In this document: positions 28,561 through 38,000 of the stretch, piece after piece
Numbering within the stretch: the stretch's first letter is position 1
How the letters are laid out: every line of letters begins with the position of its first letter
Assembly: GCA_905221615.1 (NCBI GenBank)
Contig: CAJNDT010003201.1
Span: forward strand, 277,001 to 341,000
Origin: Symbiodinium sp. CCMP2592
Lineage: Eukaryota > Sar > Dinophyceae > Suessiales > Symbiodiniaceae
Reading direction: 5' to 3'
Length of the DNA: 64,000 bases
Notes under the pieces: model-generated
The model's database searches: none
Seen by the model: only the letters and a program-made list of their open reading frames with translations
What the model was told of the DNA's origin: nothing
Translations under genes and position numbers: made by a program

Positions 28561-28961
28561 CAGCTGGACTGTCTGCTGAGGATGTGCATGGCGACTTGGA
28601 GACAGATCTGAGAATTCTACCCAGAGAGCCCAATACCCCTTAATTAAGGAATATATATATATATATATATGTTAAACCATAGTATGAAGCCCTTTATGCT
28701 TAATTAAGGACTATTGGGCTCTCTGGGTACTCCCTTGCGTGTTCAAGCACGAGGACATTCCCAAACGGAGGGATGCCGTGCCTGCGCACATGCGCGGCTG
28801 GAAGATATCTGTGGTTGTCAAAATGAGGGTCCCTTTTTGGGTATCCTAAATAATAGGTGAGGTATTATAACAGGGATCCAAAAAGGGGCCATAATTTTGG
28901 CAACCACGCATATTGAGAGCTGGCTCTGTATCCGTCCATAGTGCCGTGACTTCTCCAGCAG
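28561..28961 (-). CDS. Three-exon gene fragment with two introner-like introns (hypothetical)
   Basis: Exons 28908-28961, 28724-28808 and 28561-28616 chain in phase (54, 85 and 56 nt). The peptides are GEVTALWTDTEPALN, then HIFQPRMCAGTASLRLGMSS, then ILRSVSKSPCTSSADSPA. The first intron (28809-28907, GT-AG) is a family-I element and the second (28617-28723, GA-AG) a family-E element. Other frames of the same exons are also open, and the plus strand is open in the two 3' exons, so the translation is less sure than the exon positions. No family recognised. Confidence 0.4.
28617..28723 (-). repeat. Introner-like element, family E (107 nt, GA-AG)
   Basis: Terminal inverted repeats CCCAGAGAGCCCAATA / TATTGGGCTCTCTGGG with TTAATTAAG blocks inside and an (AT)n centre. 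On the minus strand the intron would run from CCA/gagagc to gggtag/AAT. Confidence 0.6.
28809..28907 (-). repeat. Introner-like element, family I (99 nt, GT-AG)
   Basis: Terminal repeats GGTTGTCAAAATGAGGG / CCATAATTTTGGCAACC. On the minus strand TGC/gtggtt and ccacag/ATA bound it. Confidence 0.55.
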
Positions 28962-29029
28962 CTGGCTGCATGTTATTGCACGGATTAATACAAACCGTTT
29001 CGTTGTTGCGCTTACACCTGGAATATAGT

Positions 29030-29142
29030 TAAAGGGTCATGGGACTTAGTAACTAGGGTTATAATTAGGGTAACTATACTTATAACCGCGATTAAGGTAC
29101 TTATAACCTTACTTACTAAGTCCCATGATCCCCCAAGTACAC
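29030..29142. repeat. Fold-back element, family A
   Basis: Complete copy with both arms and AT-rich centre. It lies between two same-strand genes. Confidence 0.8.
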
Positions 29143-29401
29143 GGCTTTCCAAAAACTTGACACACAGGGTTCGGAGTTTAGAGCTTCGGTACCGGAATTT
29201 GAGGCTTGGGCTTCAAGCTAGTTGTTCAGGAACAGCAGGCTCCTTTCCAAAGTTTCGAATCTAGTCCGGAGCTTAGGAGTGAGAATAGGAGTGCCTTGAA
29301 ATCTTGAGGTTTTGGGTTCACAGTTTGGGGTTTGAGGACATGTAGCGCTACAGCGCTAGTAAAGGGCTCTTCAAGCTTTGAGCCTATTTTTGGGCAGGGG
29401 T

Positions 29402-32400
29402 TCAAGAGTACTCGAAAATCTCAGGGCCTGTGCTTGACCATAGCAACATGACCAGAGCAAATCGAGCAAGCGCCAGTGCAGCCAGGACCACGGCATGTGA
29501 ACGTAGCAACTTGAGTAGGGAGCCCTTATCGACAACTCCTTCACTCATCACCTTCACTCCAATCACAGCAGCGAAGCTGACTGGTTACTCAACCCGGGAG
29601 TGGGAACCGTGCCAGTAACAAAACTGGCTAAGGGTACCAACAGCAATTAGCGTTATCACTCATCACCATAATAACAATAATTATTATTATCATTATTATT
29701 ATTATCATAATAATAATGATAATAATAATACCACCGGCCTGACTCACAAATCCCGGACCCTAGGCTCAGCTCGAACCCAAAATCAACGGCGCCAAGGCCC
29801 CCTAATGAGCATACCTTATCAGGCACAACTACTGAAGATCCATCTGCAGTATATCGCTGAACGCGGGGCTTCTGATTTTCTGGGCAAGCCAAACAAAAGC
29901 CCTATAGGGCAAAATGCAAACTTCCCAGCACGCAAGGCGCTAAGAACACGAAAGCACGAAGTCAACCTTAAGCTTGGACATGACATGACAGCCGATCGGA
30001 CTTGCATGTCACCAGTGTCCTGTGTGGCCAAGCCACAATCCCACCCTCTAAACCCTACACTCCTAAATCCTACACCCCAGACACGAAACGCGAAACACTA
30101 GGCCGAAATCCTAAATCACAAATCCTACTCCAAACCCCTAAACCCAGATCCTAGCCGAAAATCTACGATCCCAAAACCTAGACCCTAAACCCCAACTCCT
30201 AAAGCCACTAACTCTAACTCCTTGATGCAAAACCTCCAAATCCTGACTGCCCAAACCCCGAAACCCCAAATTCTGAAGCCTACACCCTCTCTGACTGGGT
30301 GGCGCCCTCTGGACTCAGCCGATATGAGGCCCAGACGAGCCTCTTCTGGTGCACTGCAAGATCTGGGATATCCAAACTGACCTGGAGGGTTTCGCGTTTG
30401 AGATTCGGCACTTAGGGTTTAGGTTTCGGGTTTGGGATTGAGGGGTAAGGATTTTGCTTGAGGTTTGCTGTTTGGGGTATGGGATTTGGGGGCCTTAGTG
30501 CTGGGGGTTGGTGACCTGGAAGGGCCTTCATCATTAGAATAGTGTCTTGTGGAGTTTACAATACCATTGTCCAAACCCTAGAGAAAATGCCTAAACCCTG
30601 AACCCTAAAACGCTAAAAAGGCCTCGGCAAACCCTACGACACCCCTGTAAAACCGTTTAACGAAAACCGCACCGTTTAATGGCATCTACAGGCTTGTCGA
30701 GGGACGCTGACCTGGGAAGACCTTATTACTTGGAGGTTCATGGGTAGTTAGAATAAGTGGGATTATACATAGGGTAACCATGAACATAACCCATATTAGG
30801 CGACTTATAACCCCGCCCTATAAGAGGCCATGAACCTCCAAGTATGGGTTTTTTAATCGGACTTTATAAGGTTGATATAGTGCTTGGCAAAGGTTCTTAT
30901 CAAGGGTATTCTAGATTTTAACTTAGATTGGGTTTTGGGTTAATTATGTGACCGTAGAAACAGAAAAAATCAAAAGCAAAAACACTGCAAGGTGATGATC
31001 AGTCTGCTTACATTTTTGAGAGAGGATGGTGTCGCCACCTGAACAGTAGGAAACGCCGGGAAGTGATCGTAAAGGCAGAGGGCCAAACAAGTATAGGGGC
31101 CGAAGAGTCGCGTAGTTGGGGTACATAAACTCGGTTCTTGTTAAGGGATTTAATGTAAGTTACCGAAATAGGGATGTATAGTGAATAAGGCTTCCATATT
31201 TTGGTAACTTAAACTAAGTCCGTTAACAAGAACCCAGTATACGATAGCATGTGCATTAATATTGTGAACTCTTCAGGCTCTAGTAGCAACGTTTGGCCAC
31301 AGTGTTAGACGATAGCCTTGAACCCAAAGCCCAATCCGTACATCCTGAAGCTCACGCCTTCATCAGCGGCTTCTGCGGCTCAGTCTGGGAATTGCCCAGG
31401 GAGCCCAATACCCCTTAATTCAGCAATAGACCTTAAATTACAAGGGGCTTCAAATTGTGATTTAAGCTGTAATCCTTAATTAAGGGGTATTGGGCTCTCT
31501 GGGTTCCTGTCGCCCTGAACTTCTGAAACCCTGGAATCCTGCGGCCTAACTGGAACAGCAGAAAACACTTTGGCTAGTAAGACATAATTTTCTTAGTTGC
31601 TGGGTTCACAAGCCCCCAGAAATGTACACTTTTAGTTTTATAGTGGGTCATATTATCCCCAAAAAGTGTAAAGTGTATCCACTCAGCTACTAAGCTTTGA
31701 ATGCACCCCTAAACCACTGAACTCCGAGGCCCGCGCCCCGGGCTGGAGCTCTTGAGTCCCTGAGCCCTGAATCCTGATAGAGTCGATACAGAAAGCCGTG
31801 ACTTCTAAGAACCGTCACAAACCCCGAAAAAAAAAAGGAAACATAAATTGAAACCCTGAAGGACTCAACCCTAAGCACAGAGCTCGAAACCGCTTGTTCT
31901 AGGTTTAGGGTTTGGGGTTTAGGGGTTTAGGGTTTAGGGGTTTAGGGGTGTAGGGTTTAGGGTTTAGGGTTTAGGGTTTAGGGTTTGTTGCTACTCTGAG
32001 GCATCGGCCAATCGCGAGACCTTCGTGCGGGCTCCGGGTGGAGAGCAGAGCCGGGCTTCATGTTCAACTCAATTCTTCGCCGTGTAGGGGTACGCATCTA
32101 GGGTTCCTTATAAAGGGCTCCTTTAAAGGGGATCTATAGGGGTTCTATTATAAGATGGGATTTATAGGGTCTACTTAAAGGATCATGGACTTAGTAACTA
32201 GGGTTATAATTGGGGAAACTATTCTTATAACCCCACTTAAGGTACTTATAACCTTACTTACTTAGTCCCATGATCCTTCAAGTAAGTGTTAAGGTTCTTG
32301 AGTTTGGGGCTCACTCACCGATTCAGGGTTTGGCGCTCAGGGGTCTACGGATTTGGAAGGTTCGGACTTTGAGGCTAGAGGCTCGAAGGGTTTGGGGCAA

Positions 32401-33038
32401 CTGTTTAAGGTTTATACATCCGGGCAGCTAAAAGGCCTTCGACCTAGCACCTTAAACCGTTACTCCTTTAATTTTAACATGTGTGCCGTCCGCCCACAGC
32501 ATTCCGCATCGTCGAGGCGTGAGCCACATTCAGGATAAAACACAGAGCCCTTTTAACATCCCATGAGCCTTGCAACTGAACTCGCGCGAACCCCACTTTG
32601 CCATTCAAACTCCCATTCTGCACAGCCTCAGGCGGCAGGCGGAGTCCTTGCAGGAGTTTGGGCTCTTATCCTATCGTATAGGGACTTTAGTACCCCAAAA
32701 AGTTGAAGGCAGCCTGCTCTACTACTAGGTTATGATCAAGCGTTTGGGGAAGAGTTGGGGTTTGGGGTTTTAGGCTTGAGGGTCTCGCAAGCGAGTTAAA
32801 GTCTAAGGTTCGACGATGGAAAAGACCAAGGGCTCTGGGGCCTCAGGCCCTGCGTACTTTTCGGTCTAGGCTTCAGGGGTTTCAGGTATACAAGGAGCCT
32901 CGGGGAAAAAATGAGGTTGTTGCAGGGGTTCAGGTCTGCGGTGTTGAACGTGAAGGTCTTAGGTTCTGGGCTCGGGGTTGTGGACAACCGTTGATAGATG
33001 TCGTTGATTGGCGATGCTGCAGGCTGTAGGGTGGCCAT
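29402..33038 (-). CDS. Complete 11-exon gene model, 303-aa protein with C-terminal membrane helix
   Basis: Exons on the minus strand: 32892-33038, 32464-32549, 31707-31804, 31500-31591, 31356-31384, 31243-31270, 31039-31136, 30296-30376, 29974-30019, 29815-29871, 29402-29551. They total 912 nt, exactly 304 codons, and every junction keeps phase. Start ATG 33038 (MATLQPAASPINDIYQRLST), stop TGA 29402-29404. The middle contains PQLRDSSAPILVWPSAFTI and DLAVHQKRLVWASYRL. The end has HAVVLAALALARFALVMLLW, a likely tail anchor, then TGPEIFEYS. Donors are GT (seven), GA (one), GC (one) and two placed by phase. Introns 31592-31706, 31385-31499 and 31137-31242 are introner-like elements of three families; longer introns hold elements A and B and telomere-like tracts. 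Function unknown. Exon choice is hand-made and could be wrong at single junctions. Confidence 0.5.
29672..29735. repeat. (ATT)n microsatellite
   Basis: ATT/ATA trinucleotide palindrome in the last intron of the 303-aa gene. Confidence 0.9.
30726..30843. repeat. Fold-back element, family B
   Basis: Complete copy inside the 662-nt intron of the 303-aa gene. Confidence 0.8.
31137..31242 (-). repeat. Introner-like element, family J (106 nt, GT-AG)
   Basis: Terminal inverted repeats GGTTCTTGTTAAGGGA / TTAACAAGAACCC. On the minus strand the intron runs from ATC/gtatac to aacaag/AAC. The acceptor AAG is the element's own terminus. Confidence 0.6.
31385..31499 (-). repeat. Introner-like element, family E (115 nt, GA-AG)
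   Basis: Same termini as the 28617 copy. Intron from CCA/gagagc to tcccag/ACT. Confidence 0.65.
31592..31706 (-). repeat. Introner-like element, family G (115 nt, GT-AG)
   Basis: Element CTTAGTAGCTGAGTGG / CTCAGCAACTAAG-type termini at 31592-31694, the intron extending 12 nt to a GT donor in flanking DNA (GGG/gtgcat). The acceptor actaag/A is the element end. A second copy forms the intron at 38876-38982. Confidence 0.6.
31897..31986 (+). repeat. Interstitial telomere-like tract
   Basis: TTTAGGG/TTTAGGGG units in the third-exon-upstream intron of the 303-aa gene. A GC-rich island follows at 31990-32095, open on both strands, whose role is unclear. Confidence 0.85.
32168..32283. repeat. Fold-back element, family A
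   Basis: Complete copy. Its left flank (32100-32167) carries an outer arm TTCCTTATAAAGGGCTCC that occurs, inverted, beside the copy at 40137. Confidence 0.75.
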
Positions 33039-33300
33039 ATCCCCTAAACCCAAAATCGCACGGTCTCGTCGCCGAAATATCACGAGTCCTTGTGCCTTGT
33101 AAGGTCAAACCTTACAAATCCTATAAACCTAGGCCCTGCACTTAGCAACAAGGCGCCCAGAAACCTCAAGACCCCTCCGAAAGCCCGGTAACTAAAATGC
33201 CCAACACGACATAAGAAATTATGAAACACCTGCCCCCGCGCATCACGCCCTGACCGTGTGCAATTCCCACAATACCCCATGCTCACTGCAGCCCTACACC

Positions 33301-34950
33301 CTAACTGGCAAGAAGTTGCAGGCCTCCCAGGGCGGAGTCCGTGGCGACGAGGATGCGCTTGCCGTCAAGGCAAAAGTCCCTCTTCGCCCGTTCCTGCGCA
33401 ACAGGGTTTAGATTTTTGGAGGTAGGGTTTTAGGGTTTAGGGTTAAGGGGTTTAAGGGTTTGGGGTTTAGGGGTTTAGTGTTCAGCGTTCCCAAACTAAC
33501 TACAGGGGTTGCTGTGGGGGTTACTATAAGGATGATAAGGGTTTGGAGTTACGCGCAGGGTGTAGTTGTCTTCGCGATGATTTTGCAGGGCTTTTTTGGA
33601 TTCAACAAGTTTGGTAAGGGTGATGAGTCGATTTTACAAGGTTTTACAGGTTCTGTGCAGATTTATAAGGGCTTTGTAAGACTGTATAACGTGTTTCTAC
33701 GGTCTGTTGGGTTTTGAGATAGTTGGGTGTGGAAATGCCAAATATGTTCCCTAGCACGAGAACCCGAATTCGCATGTCAGCTCATTTGCTAGATGGGGGC
33801 GAAAATGGCGCGGGTCTGTGGGATCGGGTCGGGTCCTAGAGGAGCTACGACAGTTTAGGATTTAGGGCTTACGCGTCTCCAAAATGCCTTTTTTTCACAC
33901 GTGTGTGATGTGCAATCTGGCTCTTCAGAGAGTAGTTTGGCCTTCCGGGACATCAGAAGCCTGGACGTTCGAAGGGTTGGGGCTTGGTAGGTTGGCGCCG
34001 GATCCCCGACCCAAACCGAAACCCCGCAGCATGTCTAATCCCTATGAAGTTCTTGAAAAACCACCCTGATGACACGCACAAAAACCGAATCACCCGGATG
34101 ACACCCTGCAAAAACCCGCGTCACCCGGATGACACCCTACAAAACCGCATCAAACCGCCTCAACCGAAAACCTGGACCAGAAACCGCAAGTCGTAACTTC
34201 TCTAAACCCAAGACCAGAACAAAACCCTAGAAGCCTTAACCCGAAACTGCATAACACTCAAGCCGAAGGCCTCAAGCTTCAAGCGCAACCCGAAACCCAG
34301 CAAGCCTTAAGCCGAACCTCCTGAATCTGAAATCTATCAAAACTTAAAGCCTTAAGCCCTCAATTCGAAACCTATAACACTTACAGCAAGCCCCAGAAGC
34401 CTTAAGCCCTAAACCAGCCCTAAACCTCAAGCCACAACCCCAAATGGTAAGCCAATGTCCTGCTGGCCAACCTCGACGAGCTTGATGCAGGCCTTACCAG
34501 GCAGGTTGAGGGGGTTTGGTGTGTTGCGCTTTGGGTGAAGGCTAAAGGCCTTGAGGACCCTAGAGCTTTTCAAGAGCTTACATTTGGTTTTGCATCGTTC
34601 CCAGACGCTGTACGCGATTTGCAGGTCCATGTTTCATGTAGGGCTCATGGCAACTGGTTCTGTCAACTTGAGTGTCTCTAAGCTTTGTAAGACGTACACA
34701 CCCTTCGCAATTCATGATGTGGTTTGGTAACTCTGAAAAAAGAACCCCGAAGCTTAAAGTTTGAACCTTCGGACCCTGAACCTAAACCCATAACCCGATC
34801 TCGCTCTGGCCCTATATGATGTTGTCTGTTTCTTTCATTCTCCGTCTGTATATGCATATATATATATATATGTGTATACATGCATGTGTGCGTGTGTTTA
34901 TTTAGCTCTCTCTCTCAGTCTCCCTCCCTCCCTCTAAAGCAAAGGGGCCT

Positions 34951-35001
<51 letters not shown>

Positions 35002-38000
35002 CACACACACACACATATGTAGCCATGCGAAAGCCGTACCCAAAAACTGCTCACAAAACCTCCTGACAGCAACCGGGCACCTTGCAGTAACCCGACTATG
35101 AGTTCCAGAGAAGCTCTGTGAGAACCCTACTTGGAGGTTCATGGGTAGTTGCAAATGGGGTTACAAGGGTAGCCATCATTATAGCCCATATTAGGGGACT
35201 TGCAACCCCACTTATAACTACCGATGAACATTCAAGTATGAGAACCCTATTACCCTACAAGCAAGCAAGAATACTGAAATCTCAACCCTCCTGTAGGCGC
35301 TTTTATAAACAACCAGAACAGGGTTTTGGCGTATACCATACAAAAATCTCAAAGAATCCCAAATAATAGTACCCTTAAAGGAAGCCTGAACCCGAAACCC
35401 TACAGAACCCTTGAAGGAACCCTAAACCCGAAACCCTGTAGAACCCTTAAGTGAACCCTACGGAAACCCCTACAGAACCCTTTAAAGTAATAGAACCCCT
35501 ATAGATCCCTTAAAGAAGCCCTTTAAGGAACCCTAGTTACTATAGATGCTTTAAGTACGGAAACTTTAAGTAACCCTAAATCCTATAGAACCCTTCTACA
35601 AAAGAACCCTAAACTAAACCCGAAACCCTTTAGAACCCTTAAAGGAAGCCTACGGAAACAACCCGGGACCGAGGTCTTCGCCAGCTGCCGATCCGCCAGG
35701 GCGGCCGCGGCTTTCTGCACGCCCTCGGCGCTTTCGCAGAGGGCCAGCCTCGGTTTTGGGGTGCCAGGGTTCCTTTAAGGGGTTTAGGGTTTGGGGGGTT
35801 TAGGGGGTTTAGGGGGTTTAGGGGGTTTAGGGGGTTTAGGGGGTTTAGGGGGTTTAGGGGGTTTAGGGTTTAGGGGGTTTAGGGGGTTTAGGGGGTTTAG
35901 GGAGTTTAGGGGGTTTAGGGGGTTTAGGGGGTTTAGGGGGTTTAGGGGGTTTAGGGTTTAGGGGGTTTAGGGGGTTTAGGGGGTTTAGGGTTTAGGGGGT
36001 TTAGGGGGTTTTGGGGTTTAGGGGTTTTGGGGTTACGGTTTTGGTTTTAGGGTTTTAGGGTTTTAGGGTTTGGGGTTTAGGGTTTTAGGGTTTAGGGTTT
36101 AGGGCTTGTTCAAGATTGTCTCCTTGAGGCATCTTGCCGTTTCAAAGCTTTTCTATCGGGTCTTCAGGAGCTGAAGAGGGTGCCGAAGGATGTCATACCT
36201 GGAGGTTCATGTGCAATTATAAGTTTCAAGTGGTGTTATAAGTCTCCTAATACGGGTTATACATTATGGCTACCCTACTTATAACTCCACTTAGAACTAC
36301 CCATGAACCTCCAAGTAGGCCCTAAACCTTATAGATCCCGTTTAAGGGACCCTTAAAGGAGCCCTAAAAGCTACCCATGAACCTCCAAGTAGGGCTTCTG
36401 TCGAATGGAAGCTTCGGGTGCTTCGAGACTTTCGAGCTCAGGCCCGGAGTGTTTGGCTAAGCCATCCTACACACCTAAACCCCGCAACAAGCCGTAAACC
36501 CTAAACCTTAAGCCTCGCTTGGCGGTGAAGTTGAGGGATTAGGTTGTGCAATTTTCGATTTTGAGCTCCAGGGAGCCAATAGTCAGGTGCTTGGGCACAT
36601 GGCTTTCGGACATCCCAAACCCTAAACCCTAGACCCCAGCACACCTAAACCATAAACCCGAAACCCTAAAAGGTAACCCTGTTCCCTAAACCCAACTCCC
36701 TAAACCCCGTTCCCAGAAGAGGGCTGCAGAAACCAGCCACCCCTGGGCTCCACACGCCATGCCTTAACCCCCTAAACCCCGAAACCCCAAAACCCTCATC
36801 CTCAAACCCCTGAAGCCCGAAACCCCCAAACCGTAACCCCTCAACCCCGAAACCCCAAAACCCTAACCCCGAAACCCCTCAGAAAGAAACCCTACTGTAA
36901 ACATTACAGAGTTAACCCCCTACTGTATGCATTACAGAATTAACCCCCTGCTGTAAACATGACAGAATTAACCCCCCCCCCCCCCTGCACCCTACACAGA
37001 CAAAACTCCGGCCCTCTAATTGCATCCAAGTCTCGTGAGGGACCTGATGCTCAAGCCTTTCTTCTCGGATTCTTGCGCTTCCCTGGCGTGCTTTGGGGCT
37101 CAAGGGGTTTAGGGTTCCTCAAAGGGCCATAAAGGGATCTATAGGGGATCTGTAGGAATTTAAAGGGTACTTAAGGGCTCCAGTAAGGGATCTACAGGGT
37201 TCAGGGCTTAGGGTGTAGGGATTAGGGTTTAGGGGTTTAGGGGTTTAGGGTTTAGGGTTTAGGGATTGGAGGCTTAGTGCTTGGAGATTCAGGGTATTTT
37301 TGGTTGAGGTCTGTGCTTTTCCACGTGATTTAAAAATATAGTTGGACTGTAGCAGCTTTGTTTTTCAAATCAGCTCCTGCTTGGGGGTAATGGTTAGGAT
37401 TGTGCTTGGAGGTTCATGGGTAGATATAAGTGGAGTTATAAGTCCCCCAATATGGGCTATAATTATGGTTACCTACCGGAAAACCCCACATATAACTACC
37501 CATGAACCTCCAAGTAAGCCCTAAGCCCTATACCCTTATAGAATCCCTATAGACCCCTTTTAAGGGACCCTTACAGAAACCCTTCTAACTACCCATGGAG
37601 GACTCGGATCTTCGGGTTTGAGGCTTGGGTCAATCCCGAACCCTAACGCTTGAACCTTGGGTCACACAAAACCCTACTTGTCTAAGTACCTTAAGTGGGG
37701 TTGCATATAAGTATAGTGTGTAGTTACCCTAATTATAACCCTGGGTACTAAGTGCCATGATCCTTCAAGTACTTGTCGGGTATCATGGGGAACTAAAGGT
37801 TAACCTTTTTGGGGTATACAGGGCTTATGTAAGGACTATACTACCCTAAAACGGTGAAAGGTTACCAACTCTACTGCTAGGAAACCAAGATCTTCCAAAC
37901 GTGCAAAGCCTGAACATCAGCGGTTTAGGGCTTAGGGTTCAGGCACCCCATAGCTAAACCGAGCCGCCTCATCAGCTGGAGGAGCCTGAGTTGAAGCAAG

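Noticed and set aside
33734-33860. Possible short gene MFPSTRTRIRMSAHLL on the plus strand
   Set aside because: Both strands are open with AG-type acceptors and the stretch is only about 31 codons; no basis to choose.
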